Positions 19,955-29,785 are shown, numbered from the stretch's first letter. The stretch is DNA of 64,000 nt from Candidatus Enterococcus willemsii (GCF_009933335.1 NZ_MAEL01000032.1:1-64000); one strand, 5' to 3'. Notes: a model not told the origin generated them from the letters alone. Translations and numbers: made by a program.

Positions 19955-20533
19955 TTATTTGTTGCCTAGTAAGAGTTGGGCATCTTCTTCATTCAAATGA
20001 ATGTATTTGTAACATGTGCCGATTGATACTTGGCATAAAGTGGCAATCGTTTGAATCGATTCTTTTTTCTCGAAGAAAAGGAAACGAATTTTTGCAACAG
20101 TTTTGGGATCGATTTTTGGTCGACCACCGATTTTTCCTTGTTGGCGTGCTTTATTTAAGCCGACCAATGTGCGTTCTTTTAGTAATGCACGTTCCATTGT
20201 TGCCATGTGATTCATCCATTGGAAGTACAATTTACCGGCTGCTTCACGAGTATCAATCTGTTCGTTTAGGCATACAAGATTGAGTTGTCGCTCTTCTAAA
20301 ATCATCATCCATTCTGCTAATTGTCGAGTGGACTTTCCTAAACGTTGCAATTGATCCACAACGATTACATCCCCAGCTTGCATTTCTGCAAGAACTGTCT
20401 CAAGTGTGACTGGTCCTGGGTTTACGCAGTCTTCGTGGAAAATTTTTGCACAACCGTAAGCTGTTAATTGTGCTAGCTGTGCTTGTGGATCGCCGTCAGT
20501 GATTGTTGTGCGGATATATCCAAATAAATTCAT
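19955..20533 (-). CDS. Small serine-recombinase homologue with a degenerate active site
   Basis: A 192-residue protein with the resolvase/invertase layout: N-terminal catalytic fold, long E helix, and a C-terminal helix-turn-helix (GRPKIDPKTVAKIRF to VSIGTCYKYI). Counted from ATG 20533, 6 bases after the GGACGGG site, Tyr6 and Arg8 match gamma-delta resolvase. Position 10, the catalytic serine, is Thr (IRTTI). The usual DRLGR block reads QRLGK, so an Asp and an Arg are also replaced, and the Arg45 equivalent appears to be Pro. Strand cleavage is therefore doubtful and a DNA-binding role is possible. No inverted repeats or cargo are seen around it. Confidence 0.8.
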   Translation of the reverse strand: MNLFGYIRTTITDGDPQAQLAQLTAYGCAKIFHEDCVNPGPVTLETVLAEMQAGDVIVVDQLQRLGKSTRQLAEWMMILEERQLNLVCLNEQIDTREAAGKLYFQWMNHMATMERALLKERTLVGLNKARQQGKIGGRPKIDPKTVAKIRFLFFEKKESIQTIATLCQVSIGTCYKYIHLNEEDAQLLLGNK

Positions 20534-20634
20534 GTTCATCCCGTCCTATTATAGAAGATAAATAATATGAAGAATAGCACAAAAAGTAAGAAATAGATAG
20601 TCTTTTTTTGTGTGAAATGAAAATATTTTTTTGT

Positions 20635-21312
20635 TTAACGAATCGCCTCAATCGTCTCTGCGCCAGTTGTTCGACCAACAATGACTGTTTCTACTATGTT
20701 TAAAAATAGTCCGTGTTCCACAACGCCAACCAATTGGTCTAATTCTGTTGCTAAAGCTTCTGGGTTTTCAATTGTTTCTAAATGTAAGTCAATGATAGAA
20801 TGTCCACAATCAGTGACTTTCTTTTCTGTTTCTGTCGCCATTCTAAAGGTAGGGTTGTAGCCTTTTTCTTTAAATAAGCGGAAGAGTTGTTCTTCGCCAT
20901 AAGGAACGACTTCAACGGGTAAGGGGAATTTTCCAAGTGTTTGGACCATTTTCGATTCGTCCACAATCCAAATGGTATGATCAGAGTAAGTAGCAACGAC
21001 TTTTTCAAATAATAAAGCTGCGCCACCGCCTTTGATACCGTTGAAGTTTTTATCAATTTCATCTGCGCCATCAATAGTTACATCAACCTTCTGTACTTCA
21101 TCAATCGTTTTAACAGGAATGCCTAATTCTTGTGCTTGTTCACGAGAAGCAAAGGAAGTCGGAACACCAACAATCGAAAGGTTTTCTTCCTTCACACGAC
21201 GTCCTAATTCTTCAATCATGTAGTAGGCTGTTGAGCCTGTACCGAGACCAACTGTCATCCCGTCTTTTACATAACTTGCTGCTTGAATACCCACCATTTT
21301 TTTTAAATTCAC
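20635..21312 (-). CDS. rpiA: Ribose-5-phosphate isomerase A
   Basis: RpiA interconverts ribose-5-phosphate and ribulose-5-phosphate and can take up the ribose-5-phosphate made by DeoB. The 225-residue protein has GLGTGSTA at 22-29, TIDGADEID and KGGGAAL, all signature stretches. I prefer GTG 21312, 8 bases after GGTGG; the GTG at 21324 lies directly against that site. The gene is minus strand, divergent from rpsL. Confidence 0.93.
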   Translation of the reverse strand: MNLKKMVGIQAASYVKDGMTVGLGTGSTAYYMIEELGRRVKEENLSIVGVPTSFASREQAQELGIPVKTIDEVQKVDVTIDGADEIDKNFNGIKGGGAALLFEKVVATYSDHTIWIVDESKMVQTLGKFPLPVEVVPYGEEQLFRLFKEKGYNPTFRMATETEKKVTDCGHSIIDLHLETIENPEALATELDQLVGVVEHGLFLNIVETVIVGRTTGAETIEAIR

Positions 21313-21426
21313 GCGATTCGCCACCTTTGGTTAGTTAAATTTATTACTATCCATAGTATAGCGTGATTGTTTTCAAAAGGGTAGTCAATGAAATGAAAAA
21401 AGTTATGAAAAAAATAAGTAAAAGTA

Positions 21427-21455
21427 TTGACGATGTAGAAAAACCATGCTATTCT
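21427..21455 (+). promoter_or_regulatory. Promoter of the str operon
   Basis: TTGACG (21427-21432) and TATTCT (21450-21455) are separated by exactly 17 bp. Together they form one of the strongest promoter matches in the window, as expected before rpsL. Confidence 0.75.
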
Positions 21456-21461
21456 ACTAGA

Positions 21462-21620
21462 GGTGCTTTATGAACAGGTCTCTGGATAGAGACGTGCTGA
21501 CTGTAAATCAAAGTACAATCTGATAAAGGTGCAAGTTATTGCATTATTTTTTATCGCCAAAAAAGAACCACCTGGATGTGTGGAACTATAAAGCGAATCA
21601 AGGAAGGAGGAAAACAAGGA
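21462..21620 (+). promoter_or_regulatory. rpsL leader with hairpins
   Basis: The leader of about 160 nt contains the perfect hairpin GTCTCT-GGAT-AGAGAC (21478-21493). It also has a weaker one, TGCAA/TTGCA (21530-21543), followed by a T-rich run, which could act as an attenuator. The strong ribosome site AAGGAGG lies just before the rpsL ATG. Autogenous control by a ribosomal protein is plausible but not shown. Confidence 0.45.
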
Positions 21621-22034
21621 ATGCCTACAATTAACCAATTAGTACGTAAACCTCGTAAATCCAAGGTTGAAAAATCAAATTCACCTGCATTGAACAAAGG
21701 ATATAATAGTTTCAAAAAAGCTCAAACAAACGTGAGCTCACCTCAAAAACGTGGGGTAGCTACTCGTGTCGGAACAATGACACCTAAAAAACCGAACTCG
21801 GCTTTACGTAAATATGCTCGTGTTCGTTTGTCTAACTTGATTGAAGTAACAGCTTATATCCCAGGTATCGGACATAACTTACAAGAACACAGCGTGGTAT
21901 TATTACGCGGTGGACGTGTAAAAGACTTACCAGGGGTACGTTATCATATCGTTCGTGGTGCATTGGATACGGCTGGTGTAAATGACCGTAAACAATCTCG
22001 TTCTAAATATGGTACGAAAAAACCTAAAGCTTAA
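21621..22034 (+). CDS. rpsL: 30S ribosomal protein S12
   Basis: S12 lies at the decoding centre. The 137-residue protein has the insertion near residues 15-30 usual in low-GC Gram-positives. The two lysines whose change gives streptomycin resistance are wild type: Lys57 in TPKKPNSAL and Lys101 in RVKDLPGVR. The ATG at 21621 follows AAGGAGG; an in-frame ATG at 21576 is a spurious extension. Confidence 0.97.
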   Translation: MPTINQLVRKPRKSKVEKSNSPALNKGYNSFKKAQTNVSSPQKRGVATRVGTMTPKKPNSALRKYARVRLSNLIEVTAYIPGIGHNLQEHSVVLLRGGRVKDLPGVRYHIVRGALDTAGVNDRKQSRSKYGTKKPKA

Positions 22035-22095
22035 TTTAATCTACAAACTAAATCGACTATTTAAATAAAACCACTTTCGGAAGGAGGAGTTACGG

Positions 22096-22566
22096 ATGCC
22101 TCGTAAAGGTCCTGTTGCAAAACGTGATGTATTACCAGATCCTATTTATAACTCAAAATTAGTAACTCGTTTAATCAACCGTGTAATGGTTGACGGTAAA
22201 CGCGGAGTTGCTGCGAATATCATCTACAACTCATTTGATATTATTAAAGAATCTACAGGCAATGATCCATTGGAAGTCTTTGAACAAGCAATGAAAAATA
22301 TCATGCCAGTATTAGAAGTAAAAGCTCGTCGTGTTGGGGGTTCTAACTATCAAGTGCCCGTTGAAGTTCGTCCAGAACGTCGCACAACATTAGGCTTACG
22401 TTGGGTTGTTAACTACGCTCGTTTGCGTGGAGAACACACAATGGAAGAACGCTTAGCGAAAGAAATCATGGATGCTGCTAACAATACAGGTGCTTCAGTT
22501 AAAAAACGTGAAGACACTCATAAAATGGCAGAAGCTAACCGTGCATTTGCACACTATCGTTGGTAA
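22096..22566 (+). CDS. rpsG: 30S ribosomal protein S7
   Basis: S7 nucleates the 30S head and contacts E-site tRNA. The 156 residues start [20 protein letters not shown] and end in the conserved FAHYRW. It follows rpsL by 61 bp behind GGAGGAG. In other bacteria S7 represses the str operon translationally; no clear S7 target could be picked out by eye here. Confidence 0.97.
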   Translation: MPRKGPVAKRDVLPDPIYNSKLVTRLINRVMVDGKRGVAANIIYNSFDIIKESTGNDPLEVFEQAMKNIMPVLEVKARRVGGSNYQVPVEVRPERRTTLGLRWVVNYARLRGEHTMEERLAKEIMDAANNTGASVKKREDTHKMAEANRAFAHYRW

Positions 22567-22631
22567 GATTCTGAATACTTGTTTAAGTATCAGATATATT
22601 TACTACAATCAGAGAGGAGAACAATCTCACA

Positions 22632-24716
22632 ATGGCAAGAGAATTTACGTTGGAAAACACTCGTAATATTGGTATCATGGCCCATGTTGATGCTGGTAAA
22701 ACAACAACAACAGAACGTATCTTGTATTACACTGGTAAAATCCATAAAATTGGTGAAACTCATGAAGGAGCTTCTCAAATGGACTGGATGGAACAAGAAC
22801 AAGAACGTGGGATTACGATTACTTCTGCTGCAACTACTGCACAATGGAAAGGTAACCGTGTAAATATCATCGATACACCAGGACACGTGGACTTCACAAT
22901 TGAAGTACAACGTTCTCTACGTGTACTTGATGGAGCTGTAACTGTATTGGACTCACAATCAGGTGTAGAACCACAAACAGAAACAGTTTGGCGTCAAGCG
23001 ACTGATTACCGTGTACCACGTGTTGTATTCTGTAATAAAATGGATAAATTGGGTGCTGACTTCTTATATTCAGTATCTACATTGCATGATCGCTTACAAG
23101 CGAATGCACATCCAATCCAATTACCAATTGGTGCAGAAGATGACTTTACAGGAATTATTGACCTTGTAAAAATGAAAGCTGAAATTTATACAAATGACTT
23201 AGGAACAGATATCGAAGAAACTGATATTCCTGAAGAATACGTTGAATTAGCTGAAGAATGGCGCGAAAAATTAATCGAAGCTGTAGCTGATACAGATGAA
23301 GATTTAATGATGAAATTCTTGGAAGGTGAAGAAATCACTGAAGAAGAATTAAAAGCTGGTATTCGTAAAGCTACTTTAACTGTTGATTTCTTCCCAGTTA
23401 TGTGTGGATCAGCCTTCAAAAATAAAGGTGTACAATTGATGTTGGATGCAGTTATTGATTACTTACCAGCACCAACTGATGTACCTGCAATCAAAGGGAT
23501 TAACCCTAAAACTGAAGAGGAAACAACTCGTCCTTCTTCAGACGACGAACCATTTGCTTCATTGGCATTTAAAGTTATGACTGACCCATTCGTAGGTCGT
23601 TTAACATTCTTCCGTGTTTACTCTGGTGTACTTAACTCAGGTTCATACGTATTAAATGCTTCTAAAGGCAAACGCGAACGTGTTGGACGTATCCTACAAA
23701 TGCATGCGAATACTCGTGAAGAAATTCAAACAGTTTATTCTGGTGATATCGCTGCAGCTGTTGGTTTGAAAGACACAACTACTGGGGATACTTTATGTGA
23801 TGAGAAAGCACCAGTTATCTTAGAATCTATCGAGTTCCCTGATCCAGTTATCGAAGTTGCTGTTGAGCCGAAATCAAAAGCTGACCAAGATAAAATGGGT
23901 GTTGCTTTACAAAAGCTTGCTGAAGAAGATCCATCATTCCGCGTAACATCTAATGTTGAAACTGGTGAAACAGTTATCGCTGGTATGGGTGAACTTCACT
24001 TAGACGTCTTAGTTGACCGTATGCGTCGTGAATTTAAAGTGGATGCGAACGTTGGTGCGCCTCAAGTATCATACCGTGAAACATTCCGCTCTGGTACACA
24101 AGCAGAAGGTAAATTTGTACGTCAATCAGGTGGTAAAGGTCAATACGGTCACGTATGGATTGAATTTACACCTAACGAAGAAGGCGCTGGTTTTGAATTT
24201 GAAAATGCAATTGTCGGTGGTGTGGTTCCACGTGAATACATCCCAGCAGTTGAAAAAGGTTTAGAAGATGCAATGGCAAACGGTGTATTAGCTGGTTACC
24301 CATTAGTTGATATTAAAGCTAAACTTTATGATGGTTCATACCATGATGTCGATTCAAATGAAACAGCCTTCCGTGTTGCTGCATCTATGGCATTACGTGC
24401 TGCTGCTAAAAAAGCAAATCCAGCTATTTTAGAGCCAATGATGAAAGTGACAATTACTGTTCCTGAAGATTATCTAGGTGATGTAATGGGACATGTGACT
24501 GCTCGTCGTGGACGTGTAGAAGGTATGGAAGCACATGGTAATGCACAAATCGTTAACGCGTTTGTACCATTATCAGAAATGTTCGGATATGCAACAACTC
24601 TACGTTCTGCTACTCAAGGTCGCGGAACATTCATGATGGTCTTTGACCACTATGAAGATGTGCCGAAATCTATTCAAGAAGAAATTATTAAGAAAAATGG
24701 CGGAAACGCTGAGTAA
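22632..24716 (+). CDS. fusA: Elongation factor G
   Basis: EF-G is the GTPase that drives translocation. The 694-residue protein is full length. G1 is AHVDAGKTT (17-25), G2 to G3 includes RGITI and DTPGHVDF, and G4 is NKMD. Domain IV has [12 protein letters not shown]. The ribosome site is AGAGGAG before ATG 22632. It is third in the str operon. Confidence 0.97.
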   Translation: MAREFTLENTRNIGIMAHVDAGKTTTTERILYYTGKIHKIGETHEGASQMDWMEQEQERGITITSAATTAQWKGNRVNIIDTPGHVDFTIEVQRSLRVLDGAVTVLDSQSGVEPQTETVWRQATDYRVPRVVFCNKMDKLGADFLYSVSTLHDRLQANAHPIQLPIGAEDDFTGIIDLVKMKAEIYTNDLGTDIEETDIPEEYVELAEEWREKLIEAVADTDEDLMMKFLEGEEITEEELKAGIRKATLTVDFFPVMCGSAFKNKGVQLMLDAVIDYLPAPTDVPAIKGINPKTEEETTRPSSDDEPFASLAFKVMTDPFVGRLTFFRVYSGVLNSGSYVLNASKGKRERVGRILQMHANTREEIQTVYSGDIAAAVGLKDTTTGDTLCDEKAPVILESIEFPDPVIEVAVEPKSKADQDKMGVALQKLAEEDPSFRVTSNVETGETVIAGMGELHLDVLVDRMRREFKVDANVGAPQVSYRETFRSGTQAEGKFVRQSGGKGQYGHVWIEFTPNEEGAGFEFENAIVGGVVPREYIPAVEKGLEDAMANGVLAGYPLVDIKAKLYDGSYHDVDSNETAFRVAASMALRAAAKKANPAILEPMMKVTITVPEDYLGDVMGHVTARRGRVEGMEAHGNAQIVNAFVPLSEMFGYATTLRSATQGRGTFMMVFDHYEDVPKSIQEEIIKKNGGNAE

Positions 24717-24797
24717 TCTTAATAGTTTATAGGAATTTCTTTCAAATAACTATATTTTTTGAGTTATTTCGTGTACAATAATTACGATGATATGGGC

Positions 24798-24816
24798 ATG
24801 GGACAATTTGTCCCAT
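24798..24816 (+). promoter_or_regulatory. Perfect palindrome in the tuf leader
   Basis: ATGGGACAA (24798-24806) and TTGTCCCAT (24808-24816) are exact reverse complements around a single base. The palindrome lies in the 147-bp fusA-tuf gap, about 50 bp before the tuf start. There is no T-run, so it is not a terminator. It could be a processing site, a protein-binding site or a leader hairpin. Confidence 0.5.
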
Positions 24817-24863
24817 ACCTATCAAATAAAAAACAAAAACGTATTTTAGGAGGAACACTTAAA

Positions 24864-26051
24864 ATGGCAAAAGAAAAATTTGACCGTTCTAAATCCCACG
24901 TTAACATTGGTACTATTGGCCACGTTGACCATGGTAAAACTACATTAACAGCTGCAATCACAACTGTTTTATCTAAAAAAGGTTGGGCTCAAGCTTCAGC
25001 TTATGACCAAATCGATGGTGCTCCAGAAGAGCGCGAACGTGGAATCACTATCTCAACTGCTCACGTTGAGTACGAAACTGAAACTCGTCACTATGCTCAC
25101 GTTGACTGCCCAGGACACGCGGACTATGTTAAAAACATGATCACTGGTGCTGCTCAAATGGACGGCGCGATCTTAGTAGTATCTGCTGCTGATGGTCCTA
25201 TGCCTCAAACTCGTGAACACATCTTGTTATCTCGTAACGTAGGTGTTCCATACATCGTTGTTTTCTTAAACAAAGTTGATATGGTTGACGATGAAGAATT
25301 ATTAGAATTAGTAGAAATGGAAGTTCGTGACTTATTATCAGAATACGATTTCCCAGGCGATGACACTCCAGTTATTGCAGGTTCTGCTTTGAAAGCTTTA
25401 GAAGGCGATCCAGTTTACGAAGAAAAAATCTTTGAATTAATGGCTGCAGTTGACGAATATATCCCAACTCCAGAACGTGACAACGACAAACCATTCATGA
25501 TGCCAGTTGAGGACGTATTCTCAATCACTGGTCGTGGTACTGTTGCTACAGGTCGTGTTGAACGTGGACAAGTTCGCGTTGGTGACGTTGTAGAAATCGT
25601 TGGTATCGACGAAGAAACTTCTCAAACTACTGTAACAGGTGTTGAAATGTTCCGTAAATTATTAGACTACGCTGAAGCAGGAGATAACATCGGTGCTTTA
25701 TTACGTGGGGTTGCTCGTGAAGACATCCAACGTGGACAAGTTTTGTCTAAACCTGGAACTATCACTCCTCATACAAAATTCGTAGCTGAAGTTTACGTTT
25801 TAACTAAAGAAGAAGGTGGACGTCATACTCCATTCTTCACTAACTACCGTCCTCAGTTCTACTTCCGTACAACTGACGTAACTGGTGTTGTTGAATTACC
25901 TGAAGGCGTTGAAATGGTAATGCCTGGTGATAACGTAACTATCGACGTTGAATTAATCCACCCAATCGCTATCGAAGACGGAACTCGTTTCTCTATTCGT
26001 GAAGGCGGACGTACTGTTGGTTCAGGCGTTGTTACTGAAATCAAAGCTTAA
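24864..26051 (+). CDS. tuf: Elongation factor Tu
   Basis: EF-Tu delivers aminoacyl-tRNA to the ribosome. The 395-residue protein starts [20 protein letters not shown], with G1 GHVDHGKT (19-26), DCPGHADY and NKVD. The start at ATG 24864 follows AGGAGG; an in-frame frame opening at 24759 would add a non-conserved tail. Codon use is strongly biased, as expected for one of the most abundant proteins. It ends the str operon. Confidence 0.98.
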   Translation: MAKEKFDRSKSHVNIGTIGHVDHGKTTLTAAITTVLSKKGWAQASAYDQIDGAPEERERGITISTAHVEYETETRHYAHVDCPGHADYVKNMITGAAQMDGAILVVSAADGPMPQTREHILLSRNVGVPYIVVFLNKVDMVDDEELLELVEMEVRDLLSEYDFPGDDTPVIAGSALKALEGDPVYEEKIFELMAAVDEYIPTPERDNDKPFMMPVEDVFSITGRGTVATGRVERGQVRVGDVVEIVGIDEETSQTTVTGVEMFRKLLDYAEAGDNIGALLRGVAREDIQRGQVLSKPGTITPHTKFVAEVYVLTKEEGGRHTPFFTNYRPQFYFRTTDVTGVVELPEGVEMVMPGDNVTIDVELIHPIAIEDGTRFSIREGGRTVGSGVVTEIKA

Positions 26052-26069
26052 TTTGATAAATGTAAACGA

Positions 26070-26107
26070 AATGCTCCAAGCTAGAAATAGTTTGGAGTGT
26101 TCTTTTT
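26070..26107. terminator. Terminator after tuf
   Basis: A 14-bp stem (26070-26083 with 26088-26101, including G-U pairs) closed by a GAAA tetraloop is followed by TCTTTTTAT. It lies between convergent tuf and the nitroreductase gene and may serve both. Confidence 0.8.
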
Positions 26108-26831
26108 ATTTGATTAATTTTTGTTTTTTCAAATAGCGATCAACATTACTTGCAGGTTTACTTTCAAAATAATCCGCAAATTTTTTCGTCCACGGTTTTG
26201 TTTCACGGGCTTCGCCAAATGCTAGCATCGTTTGTTCATAGTCATCAATTACTTTATCTTCATACGGTTTGTAAGTGTCGTAATGAACAACAGCTGCTTC
26301 AGGTAACCTCGGTTTCACTTTCATATCAACAATTGGTTTACCAATACTTAAACCAGCAACTGGATAAACATAATCTGGTAAATGTAATAACTCGCTAATT
26401 TCTTCGATGTTATTTCGCACACTACCGACAGGGACAACGCCCAATCCAAGTGATTCGCTGGCGATAATTGCATTTTGCAAAGCTAAGCTAGCATCGGTTG
26501 TGGCAATGATTAATGGATGTAACCCTTCATCAATAGGATAATTAACATGGTGTCTTTCTGAAATTCGTTGAGTTCGTTTTAAATCGGCTAGAAATAGTAA
26601 AAAAACAGAACTTTTCAACATATGAGGATTACCTGGATTCCATTCAACTAACTGCTGACGGATTTTTTTATTTTTAATCACAAGAATCGAGTACATCTGT
26701 CCGTTCATCCATGAAGGTGCTTGCCGGGCAGAAGTTAAAATTTGTTGTAGCTCTTCCTCGCTTATTTGGTACTTCTCATCAAAGTTTCGATAACTACGAT
26801 GGTTTTGTAGTAATTTTAGAGTGTCGTTCAT
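26106..26831 (-). CDS. Nitroreductase-family FMN oxidoreductase (NfsA/FRP-like)
   Basis: The 241-residue protein fits the flavin reductase/NfsA branch. The FMN phosphate-binding start is NHRSYRNF, then ARQAPSWMNGQ, GLGVVPVGSVRNN and AGLSIGKP. Such enzymes reduce nitro compounds, quinones or flavins with NAD(P)H. Its start lies inside the end of the upstream regulator gene, a 38-bp overlap, so the two are probably translated together. The physiological substrate is unknown; a link to vitamin B6 rests on position alone. Confidence 0.85.
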   Translation of the reverse strand: MNDTLKLLQNHRSYRNFDEKYQISEEELQQILTSARQAPSWMNGQMYSILVIKNKKIRQQLVEWNPGNPHMLKSSVFLLFLADLKRTQRISERHHVNYPIDEGLHPLIIATTDASLALQNAIIASESLGLGVVPVGSVRNNIEEISELLHLPDYVYPVAGLSIGKPIVDMKVKPRLPEAAVVHYDTYKPYEDKVIDDYEQTMLAFGEARETKPWTKKFADYFESKPASNVDRYLKKQKLIK

Positions 26832-28248
26832 GAGTCATTTCCTTTCTGATTTTATTCGTTACTTTTGCAAATGCTTGTTGAAAAAATGATAATTGCTTAT
26901 CAGATAATCGTGTGTAATTGATTCTTACAGACATTGTATCATTACTGAATAAAAAAGAGGGAGCTAATAAGAGATTTTCTTCTAAAAATAGTCGCCAATC
27001 TTTACGGGTTAATGGTTGATGTTTCCAAGTCAACCAATAATAAAGACCGCCTTGAATGTCAGAAACGACCCAATCTTCTTTGAACGCTGTCGCAATTTGC
27101 CGGAACTGTTGGCTTCGTCGGTGTAACTCGGTAAGTAATTGGGTTTGTTGTACGTCGTAATTGTCAGATAATGCTGCTGTTGCTAATAGTTGGGGGAATA
27201 AATCAGTGTCACTTTCCATTCGTTTTTTAGCGTTTGCTAGACTGTCAATTAGCGTTTTAGGTGCTAAGAGCCACCCAATTTTAATAGAAGAACCAAACAA
27301 CTTTGATAATGAACCAACATAGACGACTTGATCGGGTGCTAGACTTTTTAAAGAAGGTAGTGGCGGTTGGAAGCCTAGTTCTCGAAAGACATCATCTTCA
27401 ATAATTGGTAAATGATATTTTTCGCAGATGGCTAGTACTTCTTTTCGTCGCTTGAGAGACATTGTTTTGCCAGTTGGATTCTGATAATTTGGATTTAAGT
27501 AAAGCAAGGTGATTTTTTTTGTTTGAATAGCTGTTTCCAATGCTTGACAATTAATTCCTTCTTCATCTTGTGGTAGGCCGAGTAAACGGATGCCAAGAGA
27601 AGCGAACAAAGGTAAAGCGAATAAAAAAGATGGGTCTTCGGTTGCAATGGTGCTACCAGCTTCCGCTAAGACTTGCATTAAGAGATAAATTCCTTGGGTA
27701 GAACCCGAAGTAATTAATAACTCTTGTTCCTCCATGGAACAGTCTAGTTGTTCAGCTAGTCGTGTTAATAATAGTTGTTTCAGCGGTTTATAGCCGGTCA
27801 TGTGCATTTGTTTTTCTTCTTGACGAACTTGCTCCCAAGTGATTGCAGGAAATTGAAAGTCAGGAATTAAATCAGCGGGTAAGTCACCAGTATAGAGATC
27901 GAGTCCTGTTATTTGACGCTGTTTTAATTCTGTCAGGTAAGGATCTTCTTTTAAGAAAGGGCTAGACAATAAGGAGCGCCACTGATTCATCACTAATTGT
28001 CGACTTCCCCAACGACCTTCGGAAACTTTTGTTCCGCTACCTTGGTGACGTGTAATCCAGCCGAGACTGACGAGTTCTTCGTAAGCTCTTACGACTGTGG
28101 AACGATTGATTTGAAATTCGGCGGCTAATTTACGTTCTGGTGGTAATTTATCACCAGGCATGAGCTTTCCTGTCTGGATACTTTGGATGATTTCAGAAGT
28201 TAATTGTTGGTACAATGGGATGCTGTTTGTTTTATCAATATTCCACAT
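26794..28248 (-). CDS. MocR/PdxR-family regulator (GntR DNA-binding plus aminotransferase-like domain)
   Basis: The 484-residue protein has a GntR winged helix (residues 10-75, PLYQQLTSEII to GWITRHQGSGT). A fold-type I aminotransferase domain follows, with the PLP lysine at Lys316 in SLSKLFGSS, the pocket NPNYQNPTGK (252-261) and EDDVF. In this family PLP bound to the second domain acts as the signal. The genes divergent to it encode a pyridoxine kinase and a vitamin transporter component, so it very likely governs B6 salvage (PdxR type). Two direct repeats lie in the shared upstream region. Confidence 0.9.
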   Translation of the reverse strand: MWNIDKTNSIPLYQQLTSEIIQSIQTGKLMPGDKLPPERKLAAEFQINRSTVVRAYEELVSLGWITRHQGSGTKVSEGRWGSRQLVMNQWRSLLSSPFLKEDPYLTELKQRQITGLDLYTGDLPADLIPDFQFPAITWEQVRQEEKQMHMTGYKPLKQLLLTRLAEQLDCSMEEQELLITSGSTQGIYLLMQVLAEAGSTIATEDPSFLFALPLFASLGIRLLGLPQDEEGINCQALETAIQTKKITLLYLNPNYQNPTGKTMSLKRRKEVLAICEKYHLPIIEDDVFRELGFQPPLPSLKSLAPDQVVYVGSLSKLFGSSIKIGWLLAPKTLIDSLANAKKRMESDTDLFPQLLATAALSDNYDVQQTQLLTELHRRSQQFRQIATAFKEDWVVSDIQGGLYYWLTWKHQPLTRKDWRLFLEENLLLAPSFLFSNDTMSVRINYTRLSDKQLSFFQQAFAKVTNKIRKEMTHERHSKITTKPS

Positions 28249-28263
28249 AGGCTCACCTCGTTA

Positions 28264-28299
28264 AATTGGATGGTTTAAAAATAAGCCAATTGGTGGTTT
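28264..28299 (+). promoter_or_regulatory. Direct repeats in the pdxR-pdxK divergent region (candidate PdxR operator)
   Basis: AATTGGATGGTTT (28264-28276) is repeated as AATTGGTGGTTT (28288-28299), 24 bp start to start, so both fall on the same helix face. PdxR-type regulators are known to bind direct repeats. A TATACT (28320-28325) follows on the pdxK side and may be its -10. Confidence 0.5.
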
Positions 28300-28351
28300 T
28301 CGTCAAGTGTTCGTTTCGCTATACTAGATAAAAATAGTGAGGTGGACGAGA

Positions 28352-29188
28352 ATGAAGAAAGTATTAACAATTGCTGGCTCGGATTCGACAGGTGGAGCTG
28401 GCATCCAAGCTGATTTAAAGACTTTTGAAGAATATGGGGTATTTGGCTTTTCCAGTCTAACGTCCATTGTTACGATGGATCCGTCAGCTGGTTGGTCACA
28501 TGAAGTAACCGAATTGCCTGAAGAGTTGTTGGAAAAACAATTAGTTTCGGTATTTGCCGGTGAAGGCATAGATGCGCTTAAAACAGGGATGATGGGGAAT
28601 GAGAAAAATATTCACCTAGCAAGTAAGTATATACAAAAATATGCTGTAGAAAAAGTTGTTGTAGATCCAGTAATTGCTTGTAAAGGCACAGCACAAATTT
28701 TACAACCCAAAAGTGTTGTGGGAATTAAAGAATATTTGTTGCCACAAGCATATATCGCTACACCCAATTTAGTTGAAGCAGGTATTCTATCTGAGATGGG
28801 TGATTTACTGACAATTGATGATATGAAAAAAGCGGCTGTGAAGATTCATCAACTAGGAGCGCGTCATGTTGTGGTCAAAGGAGGTCATCGTTTAGGGATG
28901 AATCGTGCAGTCGATGTATTTTATGATGGCGCTACGTATGATGTTCTAGAAAGTGAATTAATCCAAACAGACTTTAATCATGGTGCTGGTTGTACATTTG
29001 CTGCAGCTATTACAGCAGGTCTAGCCAAAGGATATACTGTCAAAGAAGCAGTCGTGTTAGCTAAAGCTTTTGTTGGTGCAGGGATTAAACAAGGAGTACA
29101 CATTAATCAATTCGTGGGGCATATTTGGCATGGTGCTTATAATCAAGCAGAAAATAGAATGGGAGGGATGATAGATGAGGAAAAATAA
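28352..29188 (+). CDS. pdxK: Pyridoxine kinase of the ThiD/PdxK family
   Basis: A 278-residue ribokinase-fold kinase. It starts [23 protein letters not shown] and has [10 protein letters not shown] and the anion hole [10 protein letters not shown] near the C-terminus. Firmicute members with this sequence act on pyridoxal/pyridoxine or on hydroxymethylpyrimidine, and the two uses cannot be told apart by motif. Divergence from a PdxR-type regulator favours B6. The ATG at 28352 follows GAGGTGG; an upstream ATG at 28337 overlaps that site. It overlaps the next gene by 14 bp. Confidence 0.85.
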   Translation: MKKVLTIAGSDSTGGAGIQADLKTFEEYGVFGFSSLTSIVTMDPSAGWSHEVTELPEELLEKQLVSVFAGEGIDALKTGMMGNEKNIHLASKYIQKYAVEKVVVDPVIACKGTAQILQPKSVVGIKEYLLPQAYIATPNLVEAGILSEMGDLLTIDDMKKAAVKIHQLGARHVVVKGGHRLGMNRAVDVFYDGATYDVLESELIQTDFNHGAGCTFAAAITAGLAKGYTVKEAVVLAKAFVGAGIKQGVHINQFVGHIWHGAYNQAENRMGGMIDEEK

Positions 29189-29708
29189 TATTCAATCAGT
29201 CGTTTTTGTGGCTTTGTTCGCTGCCTTGACAGTGATTGGGACAATGATTAAAATCCCGTTGCCAACCGGTGCTTTTGTGCATTTGGGAAATGCGGTGCTA
29301 TTATTATCCGTTTTATTTTTGGGGTATTTTAAAGGATCTTTAGCTGGTGGCATAGGGTTTGCAATTTTTGATATCATGAATGGTTATGTGACAGAAGCGC
29401 CGTATTTTGTGATAGAAAGTTTTGTAGTGGGAGCGGCAGCTTATGGTTGTTTTCTACTATTTAAAAAGCAACCAACCGAGATTTGGCAAATTCTTGTGAT
29501 TGCATCAGGAACCGGTGTAGCTAAATTGATAATGACGCAAATTAAGAATACGATCATGCAACTGCTTCTAGGAATGGACTTTGCACCAGCAGTTACGGCG
29601 GCAGCAACTCGCTTACCGGCTACAATTATTAATGTTTGTTTAACCGGCTTGCTTGTGTCGTTTTTGTATTTTCCATTAAAGAAAGCTTTGGAACGTACAG
29701 TAAAATAG
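29175..29708 (+). CDS. ECF transporter S component, probably for vitamin B6 or its precursor
   Basis: A 177-residue protein with about six membrane segments. It starts SVVFVALFAALTVIGTMIKI, then LPTGAFVHLGNAVLLLSVLFLGYFKG and GGIGFAIFDIMNGY. This is the small substrate-binding subunit of group II energy-coupling factor importers and resembles the HmpT/PdxU branch. It has no ATPase of its own and would share the EcfA1-EcfA2-EcfT module at 44.3-46.8 kb. Overlap with the kinase gene implies uptake followed by trapping phosphorylation. Confidence 0.82.
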   Translation: MRKNNIQSVVFVALFAALTVIGTMIKIPLPTGAFVHLGNAVLLLSVLFLGYFKGSLAGGIGFAIFDIMNGYVTEAPYFVIESFVVGAAAYGCFLLFKKQPTEIWQILVIASGTGVAKLIMTQIKNTIMQLLLGMDFAPAVTAAATRLPATIINVCLTGLLVSFLYFPLKKALERTVK

Positions 29709-29732
29709 TCTATTATATAGTAGGAATAGTTT

Positions 29733-29785
29733 AATTGTTCTTTGATAGCCGGATGAAAACGAGCTATTGAAGGGCAATTTTTTTA
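29733..29785 (+). terminator. Terminator after the ECF S component
   Basis: TTGTTCTTTGATAGC pairs with GCTATTGAAGGGCAA (15 bp with G-U pairs) and is followed by seven or more T. It separates the B6 unit from the S10 operon. Confidence 0.7.

Noticed and set aside
19942-20283. Open frame of 113 codons on the plus strand
   Set aside because: It lies antisense to the recombinase-like gene and starts in the terminator; no ribosome site and no recognisable protein.
19955-20533. Active site-specific invertase with nearby inversion sites
   Set aside because: Key catalytic residues are missing and no inverted repeat pair flanks a segment within several kilobases.
24759-24863. Longer EF-Tu starting at 24759
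   Set aside because: The extra residues are not conserved in EF-Tu and cross the palindrome; AGGAGG directly precedes the ATG at 24864.
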